Assembly: GCF_024213555.1 (NCBI RefSeq)
Contig: NZ_JANAVO010000009.1
Coordinates: 174,397-238,396 of the forward strand
Direction: 5' to 3'
Length of the DNA stretch: 64,000 nucleotides
DNA from: Allokutzneria sp. A3M-2-11 16
GTDB lineage: Bacteria > Actinomycetota > Actinomycetes > Mycobacteriales > Pseudonocardiaceae
In this document: one piece after another, positions 16,469 to 23,553 of the stretch
Layout of the letters: every line of letters starts with the position of its first letter
Position numbering within the stretch: position 1 is the first letter of the stretch
Notes under the pieces: model-generated
Databases searched by the model: none
What the model was told of the DNA's origin: nothing
What the model saw: the letters and a program-made list of their open reading frames with translations, nothing else
Position numbers and translations under genes: made by a program

Positions 16469-17547
16469 GTCTGCTTGTCCCCCAACGGTTCTAGGCCCGT
16501 AGCGGACAGTTCGTCGTGTGCTCGTTCATCGCCGGTTTCGGTGGAGTGGTCCGTCTCCCACAACCGCTTTGGCTGCACCGCCGAGACTTTGTCGCACCGG
16601 GCGCACCCCGCCCACCACCCGGAGAACCGGAGCAAGGGCCGCGAGCAGCATGACCACGACGAAGCCAAGTAGGCGCGCTCTTCCTCGTTCGCCCCTCGCT
16701 CCGCCTCACAGGCATGGAATGCCGCCATTGCCCTGTCTTCCGTGTGTTGGCGGACCGATGTGGCAGCGTCGTTGTTGTCGTCCGCGTTGTCGTTCACAGT
16801 CTCAGATCCCTTGTATAGCAACGAATACGAGCCCATGGAGGGGCGATCGGATGACGGCGTCACGGGCATGTGCGGTTGCGTCGCCGGACGTCGCCGGACG
16901 TCGCCGCCGGGGCGCCGCAGTGGCACGCCCGCCTCTCTCATCAGGTTGTGCATGGTGGTGTAGGAGACGCCGAAGCGGTCGGCGAGATCGCGCAGTGGCC
17001 ACCCTTGCCCGTACAGCTCGCCAGCTTCGGTGACCATGCGGTTGCGCTTGTCTGGACTCAGGCGCCGTCTGCGGGGGTGTCGCAGAGTGTCGGATTGGTC
17101 AACCCGGCACTGACACACGCATCTCTGGACCTGCTCGCGCGCGAGCGCGGCGGAAATCGTCGTTCGCGAGACACCGACCCGTTCGGCGAGTTGTTCCGCC
17201 GTCGCGCCCGCGCTGGTCGCTGCCGCCATGGCCGTGACCGTCGCCGGGAACCGCTCAGCGAACCGGTAGCGCTCGCCCTCGGGAACCTTCGGTACCGCGT
17301 TGACCAGTCGCCGTATTCGTGCGGCATCCACCGGGGGTGTCATGACGCCACGCTCATGCCCGCACGAGTGCCGACACGCGCATGTGTGGTAGCTCAATCG
17401 CTGAACGAGCGCGCCGACGTGAGAAGCCGACACCCCCACCAACACCGCGATTTCTACCGTGGTCCGCTTCGTCACCCACAACCGCTCAACCGTCTGACTC
17501 AACTCCTCTCCGCGCAGGCGCACAGGCCCTTCCACCACATCGCCCAT
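16465..17547 (-). CDS. three-HTH protein with Cys-x-Cys-x-Cys modules, long paralogue
   Basis: The product has 360 residues. Module 1 is an HTH (about 16-54, AVLVGVSASHVGALV) followed by CACRHSC (C56, C58, C62). Module 2 is an HTH (about 104-140, LAERVGVSRTTISAAL) followed by CVCQC (C143, C145, C147). Module 3 is an HTH (about 168-206, LADRFGVSYTTMHNLM) followed by a basic RRPGGDVRRR stretch without cysteines. A linker and a C-terminal domain with SCCS (C300, C301) and CARC (C315, C318) come last. It is probably a DNA-binding regulator that senses metal or redox state (inference). The stop overlaps the start of the shorter paralogue. Confidence 0.7.
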   Translation of the reverse strand: MGDVVEGPVRLRGEELSQTVERLWVTKRTTVEIAVLVGVSASHVGALVQRLSYHTCACRHSCGHERGVMTPPVDAARIRRLVNAVPKVPEGERYRFAERFPATVTAMAAATSAGATAEQLAERVGVSRTTISAALAREQVQRCVCQCRVDQSDTLRHPRRRRLSPDKRNRMVTEAGELYGQGWPLRDLADRFGVSYTTMHNLMREAGVPLRRPGGDVRRRPATQPHMPVTPSSDRPSMGSYSLLYKGSETVNDNADDNNDAATSVRQHTEDRAMAAFHACEAERGANEEERAYLASSWSCCSRPLLRFSGWWAGCARCDKVSAVQPKRLWETDHSTETGDERAHDELSATGLEPLGDKQT

Positions 17548-17637
17548 ACCTGAATCCCCTTATCTGCGACGAAAAGACGCTTCACCGCAGGAGCGGGAAA
17601 CGTCTTCTCGGCGTACGCCGAAGAACGAGAGCCGGTG

Positions 17638-18066
17638 TTACTTGGGCATGGAGAACCGCTTACCGCAGTCCTCGCAGATACCCGTCTTGCCGTTCCACTG
17701 GACCGTGCCGCCGCACGAGGGGCACAGCCCCAACCAGTCGGCGCCCGAGCGGAGTGCGACAGGGCACGAATTCGTTGACTGCCCTGTCGCACCACGCGCA
17801 GCCCAGACAGGGCGCGTCATTCGGGACACCACGCGGCTTCCGGCAGCGCCATCCCGAGCACGAACAACGGACACGCGGGCCACGCCACCATCCACCCATC
17901 TTGGCCGCGTCGCGGCCCGCGTGTCCTTCGCGGCGCCGCACGTGCAACAGCGCCATGCCCTGCCGACACCCAATTCGACAGGGCTTTCTTCCCCGCTCGC
18001 ACGACCGAAAGGAGTAACCGTGCGCGCGGGAAACCCTTCCCCCGCAACAAACAAGGACGGGATCAC
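17638..18066 (-). CDS. zinc-ribbon protein
   Basis: GTG 18066 overlaps the upstream stop (GTGA) and gives 142 residues. The C-terminus is a clear zinc ribbon: CPSC (115, 118) and CEDC (131, 134) with GTVQWNGKTGI between. A second cysteine set, WRCCTCG (40, 41, 43), lies in the N-terminal half. The middle is Arg/Ala-rich and poorly conserved in appearance. It is the last gene of a four-gene leftward operon of small element proteins. The function is unknown; nucleic-acid binding is plausible. Confidence 0.6.
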   Translation of the reverse strand: MIPSLFVAGEGFPARTVTPFGRASGEESPVELGVGRAWRCCTCGAAKDTRAATRPRWVDGGVARVSVVRARDGAAGSRVVSRMTRPVWAARGATGQSTNSCPVALRSGADWLGLCPSCGGTVQWNGKTGICEDCGKRFSMPK

Positions 18067-18350
18067 GACGGCTCGCCCCCGCCACCCACAGCATCGCGCC
18101 GCTGAGCCGACCACCGCCGCACAAGCCATCCCGTCCAGAACGCGCCAAACAAGATCAGCAAAACCACAGTGACAGCGCCCAGAACATCCCGATCACCCAC
18201 CCACACGTCAACAGTCCGCAAACTAACCGCAATACCCACGCCCGCGATGACACCTATCTCAATCCCGATAACAACCACGAGAACCGCACCGCGCAACAGT
18301 TGGCCCCTGGTCACTTCCACACGCTTCACGTCGCCTGTCTTTCTACGCAT
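18063..18350 (-). CDS. small two-helix membrane protein
   Basis: The 95-residue product has a basic N-terminus (MRRKTGDVKRVEVTRG) and two transmembrane helices (LLRGAVLVVVIGIEIGVIAGVGIAV and VLGAVTVVLLILFGAFWTGWLV), ending in a basic tail (RRWSAQRRD). ATG 18350 overlaps the upstream gene's stop by 8 bases, and its own stop overlaps the next start. No family is recognised. The size and operon position fit the small membrane proteins common in actinomycete conjugative elements. Confidence 0.65.
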   Translation of the reverse strand: MRRKTGDVKRVEVTRGQLLRGAVLVVVIGIEIGVIAGVGIAVSLRTVDVWVGDRDVLGAVTVVLLILFGAFWTGWLVRRWSAQRRDAVGGGGEPS

Positions 18351-18537
18351 CGTCAACTGTGCGATAACGGCGCTGATCCATGAGCGCTATCAACTCGTCG
18401 TTAGCCGCGTCGTTCCCTGCATCCACATTGGACATAAACAACCCGAACAGAGCGCGGGCGGCACTCGCCCGACTGTCGATCACAGGCTTGGCAAGCTGAT
18501 TCGGCGCGCTCGGGTCATCAGGCAGAGGGCTTCTCAT
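18343..18537 (-). CDS. small hypothetical element protein
   Basis: The 64-residue product has no membrane segment or recognised domain. A central helical stretch (SRASAARALFGLFMSNV) is followed by an acidic region (DAGNDAANDELIALMDQ). ATG 18537 shares a base with the TAA of the upstream gene (TAATG), and its stop lies inside the next gene's start region. It is supported mainly by this overlap pattern. Confidence 0.55.
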   Translation of the reverse strand: MRSPLPDDPSAPNQLAKPVIDSRASAARALFGLFMSNVDAGNDAANDELIALMDQRRYRTVDDA

Positions 18538-18875
18538 TACGCACCATCCGAGAAGGTGCGCAGAACCCCCAGGCAAGCCGCACAGGGGTGGCCAGACGGC
18601 GCCGCCATAGGCAATGGTTCTACGACATGCCCACACAAGGCGGCATAGCGCCCGCTAGGCTGTCCCTGGTAAAAATCAGTATCCGTAACGCGGTGCTCTA
18701 GCCTGTCCTTGCTACACGTGATCGCGTTGCAATAAATCCGCTCCGCTGACTGCGCGGGTTCGGATACTTTCGCACGCTGGGCTACTGCACGAATAACATC
18801 GATCAGTATCCACGTTCCGGTTGCGAGTGCGACAAGCGCTAGTGGGGCCAATGCCCACCATCCCTCTTGTGTCAT
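18537..18875 (-). CDS. membrane protein with a C-terminal Cys/His motif
   Basis: Start chosen at ATG 18875 (GAGGG upstream); the product has 112 residues. One transmembrane helix (WWALAPLALVALATGTWILIDVI) is followed by a soluble part with ICSK-type cysteines and a C-terminal LCGH ... HPCAACL motif that could bind zinc. It is the first gene of the leftward four-gene operon. Similar short proteins with a CGH...CxxC ending occur in actinomycete mobile elements (from memory, moderate). Confidence 0.6.
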   Translation of the reverse strand: MTQEGWWALAPLALVALATGTWILIDVIRAVAQRAKVSEPAQSAERIYCNAITCSKDRLEHRVTDTDFYQGQPSGRYAALCGHVVEPLPMAAPSGHPCAACLGVLRTFSDGA

Positions 18876-19004
18876 CGCAACCCTCGCAGAGTGGGTGTCC
18901 GTTGCTAGTAATATGGGAGGACGAAAGAAATCCGAACGATCAAGACGCTGTGCGAATTCCGTTCTGTCCAACCAAGGTCAAGCTTGTGATCGGCACTCAG
19001 CGGG

Positions 19005-19427
19005 TCAAAGGTCGATATCCGGAGTGCCAGTAGGTCGCGCTAGCGGAACGGCTTCGATCTTCGCGAGTTGCGACGGAAGAACGCCGCAATAGAACAGGAT
19101 CGCGCGAAGTACGATCTTGTCTTTCGGTACATTCTCCGGGGTGGGGATTGGTGCACCGTTAGCCCGATATATGCACTCTGCCGTTGAAGTCAGAATGCTT
19201 AGCGCCGATACCCCAAACACGTCGGCAATGCTGGCAAGTCTGATTAGCTGCGGCTGAGAACCACCGTGTTCGTAGCCCCGCAAAGTCTCAGCCGGAATGA
19301 GGGTGCGCGTAGACAGCTCGGCAAGGGTGTATCTGGCGGCCATGCGTCGCGCCTTCAGCTCAAGTCCTAGTGCCAACCGATAGTCAGCGATGGCGCGTCG
19401 CTCGATTTCCACAAGCTTATCGGGCAT
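19005..19427 (-). CDS. XRE-family transcriptional regulator
   Basis: ATG 19427 has AGGAAGAG upstream; the product has 140 residues. An XRE/Cro-type helix-turn-helix spans about residues 26-80 (YTLAELSTRTLIPAETLRGYEHG, then QLIRLASIADVFGV). The C-terminal 55 residues are of unknown fold. It is divergent from a larger XRE/TPR regulator across a gap with a perfect 12-bp dyad, the first of three related operators. Auto- and cross-regulation from that site is likely (inference). Confidence 0.8.
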   Translation of the reverse strand: MPDKLVEIERRAIADYRLALGLELKARRMAARYTLAELSTRTLIPAETLRGYEHGGSQPQLIRLASIADVFGVSALSILTSTAECIYRANGAPIPTPENVPKDKIVLRAILFYCGVLPSQLAKIEAVPLARPTGTPDIDL

Positions 19428-19517
19428 TGGTGCTCTTCCTGTCACTGCGATGCGGGGTGCGGCCCGTATACCGCTGGCGTGACAGGACGTTACGAAAGCT
19501 CAACCTAGAAAGTTGCC

Positions 19518-19548
19518 CGCGCCGCGCATGATCTTTATGCGCGGCGCG
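19518..19548. promoter_or_regulatory. operator 1, GCGCAT-N7-ATGCGC type
   Basis: CGCGCCGCGCAT (19518-19529) and ATGCGCGGCGCG (19537-19548) form a perfect 12-bp inverted repeat with a 7-base spacer. The core GCGCAT-N7-ATGCGC recurs at 21736-21754 and 21780-21798. It lies in the divergent gap between two XRE-family regulator genes, one of which is its probable binder. Confidence 0.75.
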
Positions 19549-19620
19549 CATACTGATCTCTACAGAGTTATCATGGAGGCTGGACGTGTACGTGTCGCCT
19601 GGCCACAGGGGGTGTCGACG

Positions 19621-20982
19621 ATGGCCTTGACCGGTCGCTACTGCATGAAGTGTGGCGGGCGCCTGAGTCATGAGAGCCGCCCAAGCCTCTGCGCCCGCTG
19701 CCGCCAGCTCAACGGGGTGGGCTCTGATCACGCCCCCAACTTCGGCCCGGACTTCTGGCACACGGATCAGATGCGGGATGTATTCGCTACTCGCGATATG
19801 GGAGAAATACTAAGGGCTTACAGGTATCATCCCACTCACGGCCACAGACCTCTCTCTCAAGAGACTTTGAGTCGATGGCTGGGAACTGTCACTCAGTCTC
19901 AGCTGAGCCGAATCGAGTCCGGTCGAAATAAAGTCGATACGCTTGAGAAGCTGATTCATTACGCGCAAGCGCTTAAAATGCCGGAAGACCTTCTGTGGTT
20001 CAAGTTTCCGGAAAGCTTCGCCGATCGTAACCTGAAACCCGCGAGTGGCGTTATACCGCTGCCAGGCGGTCCCCTTGTTCCTGCGGCAAGTCTTCATCTA
20101 GGTTCCGAGCTTGCAAATTCGCTTCTAGGAACATTGGATCGCTATTCTGCGACCGACAATCTTGCTGGACCTCAGTCGCTTGTCAATATAGTACCGGAGC
20201 AGCTGCGGTTTATTGACGAGCTTGTTGCCACCGCGCGTGGCAAGGATCGAGTTCGACTTTTGTGGGCAGGATCACGATACGCGGAGTTTGCTGGCTGGAT
20301 TTATCAGGACACTGGATCTCTTCATAGTGCAATGCAGATTTCGAGCGCGGCTCTCGATTATGCCCGGGAAAGCGAAGATGCGAGTCTTTCGTCTTATGTT
20401 CTCATGCGGCGAAGTAACATCGCCACTGATGCCGGTCGCCCTGAATTGGCGCTAAAACTGGCAGATGAGGCCCTAGCTGAATCGGGCAAACTTTCGCCGC
20501 GCCAGCGGGCGGTTGCACTCCGCCAGCGCGCACATGCCCACGCCCTACTTGGCAACGCGGACGCGTGCACACGTGCGCTAGAGGAAGCGCATGAGTGCGC
20601 CGGTAGCGAGATAGTGGATGACAACGACATTGCACAGTACTGCACTCCTGAGTACATCGAGATGGAAGCCGCGCATTGCTGGATAGAGCTAGGGCAGGCG
20701 CAAAAGGCAATTGACGCGTTGCAGCGCGGCCTATCGACCTGGCCATCCGAGTTTCGTCGCGATTTGGGACTAGGACTAGCGCGACTCGCCGTCGCCTATG
20801 CAGCCGGAGAACAAGTTGAGCACTCCATAGATGTCGCCGGGCATGCTCTTCAGATTGCGCGGGAAACTGGCTCATTCAGGACAGAAAAGCAGCTCGCTCG
20901 AATACCGTCCATTCTTGTTGCCCACGGTGCCACGGACGAGGCGCGACAGTTCGACCTTTGGGTGAAGTCTCTACGAAAATAG
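19621..20982 (+). CDS. XRE/TPR regulator with an N-terminal zinc-binding motif
   Basis: The product has 453 residues from ATG 19621 (GGGGGT 8 bases upstream). C8/C11 and C24/C27 form a small zinc-ribbon-like knot. An XRE helix-turn-helix follows (about 82-125, TQSQLSRIESGR), and about 250 residues of TPR-type helical repeats fill the C-terminal half (ALKLADEALAESGKLSPRQ...). This layout is common in actinobacterial regulators, where the TPR part senses a ligand or partner. Codons are clearly less GC-rich than in neighbouring genes, a sign of transfer. A creatininase-family gene follows 18 bases downstream. Confidence 0.8.
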   Translation: MALTGRYCMKCGGRLSHESRPSLCARCRQLNGVGSDHAPNFGPDFWHTDQMRDVFATRDMGEILRAYRYHPTHGHRPLSQETLSRWLGTVTQSQLSRIESGRNKVDTLEKLIHYAQALKMPEDLLWFKFPESFADRNLKPASGVIPLPGGPLVPAASLHLGSELANSLLGTLDRYSATDNLAGPQSLVNIVPEQLRFIDELVATARGKDRVRLLWAGSRYAEFAGWIYQDTGSLHSAMQISSAALDYARESEDASLSSYVLMRRSNIATDAGRPELALKLADEALAESGKLSPRQRAVALRQRAHAHALLGNADACTRALEEAHECAGSEIVDDNDIAQYCTPEYIEMEAAHCWIELGQAQKAIDALQRGLSTWPSEFRRDLGLGLARLAVAYAAGEQVEHSIDVAGHALQIARETGSFRTEKQLARIPSILVAHGATDEARQFDLWVKSLRK

Positions 20983-21000
20983 AACGGAGGCCGGAGAACT

Positions 21001-21708
21001 GTGCATTTGCTGACCGTCGCTACGTCAGTAGAAGAGTCAGAGCGTGCTGCAAAGGTAGCCGTACTGCCCGTTGGCAGTTTCGAGCAACACGGCAACCATT
21101 TGCCTCTTGCGACAGATACTATCGTGGCGTGCGTAATTGCACAAAAAATAGCTAATCAATACTCCCTGCTCCTGCTTCCGCCCATCACGATTTCATGCTC
21201 TCATGAGCACGAAGGATTTGCCGGAACGGTAAGTATTACGGCGCGCACGTTGATCGACACGATCTCGGATATTCGAGAATCACTTGCCCGGACCGGCGTC
21301 AATCGCTTGGTTATGGTAAATGGCCATGGCGGCAACTATGTTCTATCTAATATAGCCCAAGAAGCCAATGTGCGCGAGACGTGCTTGGCACTCTTCCCTT
21401 CCCGTAAGGACATCGATCGTGCGCGGGCGCGCGCTGGAATGTTAACGACTGCCAGCGATGACATGCACGGCGGCGAATGGGAAACGTCCATACTTCTGCA
21501 TTCCTTCCCGGACCTCGTTGGTGAAAGTTATGCACATAATGACCATGATGCGCCCGATCGGCCGCATCTGCTCATGCTGGGCATGCGCGAGTACACCGAC
21601 AACGGAATAATCGGAAAGCCGTCCCTTGCAACCGCAGAAAAGGGCGCGGCAGCGCTTGAAAGTCTAGCTGAGACATTCAATGACTCTCTCAAACTGATGA
21701 CCGCGTAA
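21001..21708 (+). CDS. creatininase-family metal-dependent amidohydrolase
   Basis: The product has 235 residues from GTG 21001 (GGAG 4 bases upstream). The family motifs are present: PVGSFEQHGNHLPLATDT (candidate ligands Glu28, His30, Asp39), SHEHEGFAGT, NGHGGN (His109) and DMHGGEWETS. Members hydrolyse cyclic or linear amides; MftE, which matures mycofactocin, is a relative. The gene forms an operon with the XRE/TPR regulator and shares its lower GC content. The substrate is unknown. A GCGCAT-type operator lies 23 bases after the stop. Confidence 0.85.
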   Translation: MHLLTVATSVEESERAAKVAVLPVGSFEQHGNHLPLATDTIVACVIAQKIANQYSLLLLPPITISCSHEHEGFAGTVSITARTLIDTISDIRESLARTGVNRLVMVNGHGGNYVLSNIAQEANVRETCLALFPSRKDIDRARARAGMLTTASDDMHGGEWETSILLHSFPDLVGESYAHNDHDAPDRPHLLMLGMREYTDNGIIGKPSLATAEKGAAALESLAETFNDSLKLMTA

Positions 21709-21730
21709 GTCCCTGCTTTGGCCTCCATGT

Positions 21731-21759
21731 AGCCCGCGCATAGTTGCTATGCGCGGGCT
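21731..21759. promoter_or_regulatory. operator 2, GCGCAT-N7-ATGCGC type
   Basis: AGCCCGCGCATA and TATGCGCGGGCT form a perfect 12-bp inverted repeat with 5 bases between. The core GCGCAT and ATGCGC are spaced by 7, as in the other two sites. It lies between the creatininase stop and the Xis operon. It could also act as a hairpin terminator, but there is no T-run. Confidence 0.7.
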
Positions 21760-21775
21760 GCACTAATTTGATCCC

Positions 21776-21802
21776 AGTCGCGCATGGAAGCTATGCGCGA
21801 CT
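21776..21802. promoter_or_regulatory. operator 3, GCGCAT-N7-ATGCGC type
   Basis: AGTCGCGCAT and ATGCGCGACT form a perfect 10-bp inverted repeat with the 7-base spacer GGAAGCT. It is centred 44 bp downstream of operator 2 and lies about 90 bp upstream of the Xis/transfer operon start, a position suited to repression of excision and transfer. Confidence 0.7.
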
Positions 21803-21891
21803 TTACTGGGTTCGCCCGTTGCTTGGTCTTTAACTCAATGGCAGCGGCTCGCACTTCGACGAGTCGCAGTCATCGAGCAAAGGACCAAACA

Positions 21892-22095
21892 ATGATGAAT
21901 TCCTCTGATTCTGTGTTGCTGTCTATCGCAGAGGTCGCGTGGCTTCTGGGTGTTGATAACTCGCATGTGTGCCAGTTGATCCGGGTCGGTCGTCTGCCGG
22001 TGGTGCGGCGTCGGTCCCGGATGCTGGTTCCGGCGCACGCGTTGGCTCACGTGGCCGTGGACACCGCCGCCGCTGAAGGCGGGGTGTCGCTGTGA
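21892..22095 (+). CDS. MerR/Xis-like helix-turn-helix protein (probable excisionase)
   Basis: The 67-residue product starts at ATG 21892 (AAAGGA upstream). The whole chain is a winged HTH of the excisionase type: LSIAEVAWLLGVDNSHVCQLIRVGRLPVVRRRSRMLVP. Such proteins direct the recombinase toward excision and often repress transfer genes. It is the first gene of the rightward operon leading to the transfer ATPase and overlaps the next start (GTGA). Confidence 0.8.
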   Translation: MMNSSDSVLLSIAEVAWLLGVDNSHVCQLIRVGRLPVVRRRSRMLVPAHALAHVAVDTAAAEGGVSL

Positions 22096-22433
22096 ACGAG
22101 CATGAGGAGTTCGCCGACGAGGTGGCGGCCGGTTGGGATCGGTTCGCCGATGCGTCCACCGGCGAGTTGCGGGATGCGGTGTCGCGGGATGGGTTGTGTC
22201 AGTGGCTGTACACGTCCGGGCAGGCCCCGGAGTGGTCCGGCGACGACCGGGCGGACCGGCTGAAGACGGCGCGGATCTGCGCGGAATGCCCGGTCTCCGC
22301 CGAGTGTCTGGAGTGGGAGCTGCGCACCGCTGGTGAGACCACGTCCGGGATCTGGGGCGTACTCGACGAGGACGACCGGCGTCGGGTGTTCCTGTCCTGG
22401 GCGGATCGCCGGGGCGGGGGTGAGCAGCCGTGA
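22092..22433 (+). CDS. WhiB-like iron-sulfur protein encoded in the transfer operon
   Basis: The product has 113 residues from GTG 22092. The cysteines C36, C63, C66 and C72 (GLCQW, then ICAECPVSAEC) and the GIWGV turn (86-90) followed by DEDDRRR mark a WhiB-family domain with a 4Fe-4S cluster. It sits between the Xis-like gene and small membrane proteins, with overlaps on both sides (GTGA), so it is part of the transfer operon. A role as a redox-linked activator or repressor of element genes is inferred. Confidence 0.85.
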   Translation: MNEHEEFADEVAAGWDRFADASTGELRDAVSRDGLCQWLYTSGQAPEWSGDDRADRLKTARICAECPVSAECLEWELRTAGETTSGIWGVLDEDDRRRVFLSWADRRGGGEQP

Positions 22434-22759
22434 CGCCGATGAACGTTACGAGCGCTCAGCTTGTTGTTGCTGGCGTGGTGTTGCTCGCGCTGTTCGTGTT
22501 GTGGCTGACGGGTGTGCGCAAGGCGCGTGCGGCTCGGGAGGCTGCTCGGTCGGGTGTCCGGTTGTTGTCGTTGGCGGGGCGGGTGTTCTTCACGGCCGCG
22601 TTGATCGTGGCGGTGCAGTGGGTGGTGATCACGCATCCGGGGCGGAACTTCTGGACCGTGGTCGCCGCGCTGGGACTGCCCGCGTTGCTGGCCTCGTTCG
22701 TGTTGGTGCGGTCGTTGACGGTGACCGCGCTGGACCCTCGGCGGGGTGGTCGCCGATGA
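22430..22759 (+). CDS. small membrane protein of the transfer operon
   Basis: The 109-residue product starts at GTG 22430, overlapping the previous stop (ATG 22439 is an alternative). It has three hydrophobic segments (QLVVAGVVLLALFVLWLTGV, VFFTAALIVAVQWVVIT, WTVVAALGLPALLASFVLV) separated by basic loops and a basic C-terminus. The position and topology resemble the Spd-type plasmid-spreading proteins of actinomycete elements, but I see no diagnostic motif. Confidence 0.65.
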   Translation: MTPMNVTSAQLVVAGVVLLALFVLWLTGVRKARAAREAARSGVRLLSLAGRVFFTAALIVAVQWVVITHPGRNFWTVVAALGLPALLASFVLVRSLTVTALDPRRGGRR

Positions 22760-23553
22760 CCCCGACTGTCGATTATGTCCACACTGGACAGAGTGAAAGT
22801 GCCTGGCAGACAACACAATCACGCGCTCCGCGGCTAGCCGCGGACGCCGCCGAAGCAGCTCAATTCCGGGCGTATCTGGCCCATCCGGACGTGGTGGCGA
22901 TGCGCGTGGAGCGCATCCGCGCCCAGGTGGACCGGTTGTGCTGGGCGGGGATCGTGCTCGGGTTGGCGTTCACGATGTCCAACGTGCAGCACTTCGCCGC
23001 CGCTGGTTCGGCGGCCTGGTCGCTGCCGTGGCTGGCCGCGTGGCTGCTCGATCCGACCGTGTCCCTGGTGTTGTTGGCGATTCTGCGAGCGGAGCAGGTG
23101 ACCGCCCGGTACCAGGTTCGGACTGGGCCGTGGGTGCGCCGCGCGAAGTGGTTCACCCTCGCTGCCACGTACGTGATGAACACGTGGTCGTCGTGGGCTG
23201 CCGGGTCTGCGGCGGGGGTGGTGCTGCACTCGGTGCCGCCGTTGGTGGTGTTCGTGGCCGCCGAAGCGGTCACCGACGTGCGGGACAAGCTCACCGAAGC
23301 CGTGCAGGTCGCCTACATCGAGGCCGTGAACCAGGCGGACGTTCATGAACCGGCGCAACCGCGCCGTGAACGCCCGTCCCCACGGACGTCGTTCGCGGAC
23401 TACCTCAACCAGGCGCGACAGGCGTGGACGCCCGGTACAGAGGTCACTCCGGCGTGGGTGCGGTCGGTGACGAACTGCTCCCGTGGCCTGTCCTCCCGTC
23501 TGGCTGCCGCTCTCGCGGCCGACGTCGCGGGGGGTGCCCGTGAAGACTCCTGA
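22756..23553 (+). CDS. DUF2637-like membrane protein with a C-terminal HTH-like region
   Basis: The product has 265 residues from ATG 22756, overlapping the previous stop (ATGA). Four hydrophobic segments occupy about residues 65-175 (AGIVLGLAFTMSNVQHF, WLAAWLLDPTVSLVLLAIL, FTLAATYVMNTWSSWA, VVLHSVPPLVVFVAAEAV), as in the DUF2637/SpdB-like proteins found upstream of TraB in conjugative elements. The C-terminal segment (VTPAWVRSVTNCSRGLSSRLAAAL) looks like an HTH. It may help DNA spread between hyphal compartments (inference from context). Confidence 0.6.
   Translation: MTPTVDYVHTGQSESAWQTTQSRAPRLAADAAEAAQFRAYLAHPDVVAMRVERIRAQVDRLCWAGIVLGLAFTMSNVQHFAAAGSAAWSLPWLAAWLLDPTVSLVLLAILRAEQVTARYQVRTGPWVRRAKWFTLAATYVMNTWSSWAAGSAAGVVLHSVPPLVVFVAAEAVTDVRDKLTEAVQVAYIEAVNQADVHEPAQPRRERPSPRTSFADYLNQARQAWTPGTEVTPAWVRSVTNCSRGLSSRLAAALAADVAGGAREDS

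Noticed and set aside
18019..18174. A plus-strand frame starting GTG after a good AAAGGAG ribosome binding site
   Set aside because: The 51-residue product is Pro/Thr/Arg-rich and lies opposite two genes joined by a GTGA overlap. The binding site is probably chance, though not excluded.
21731..21759. Operator 2 as a rho-independent terminator of the creatininase gene
   Set aside because: The stem is perfect but has no T-run, and its core matches two other sites at promoters, so an operator is the better reading.
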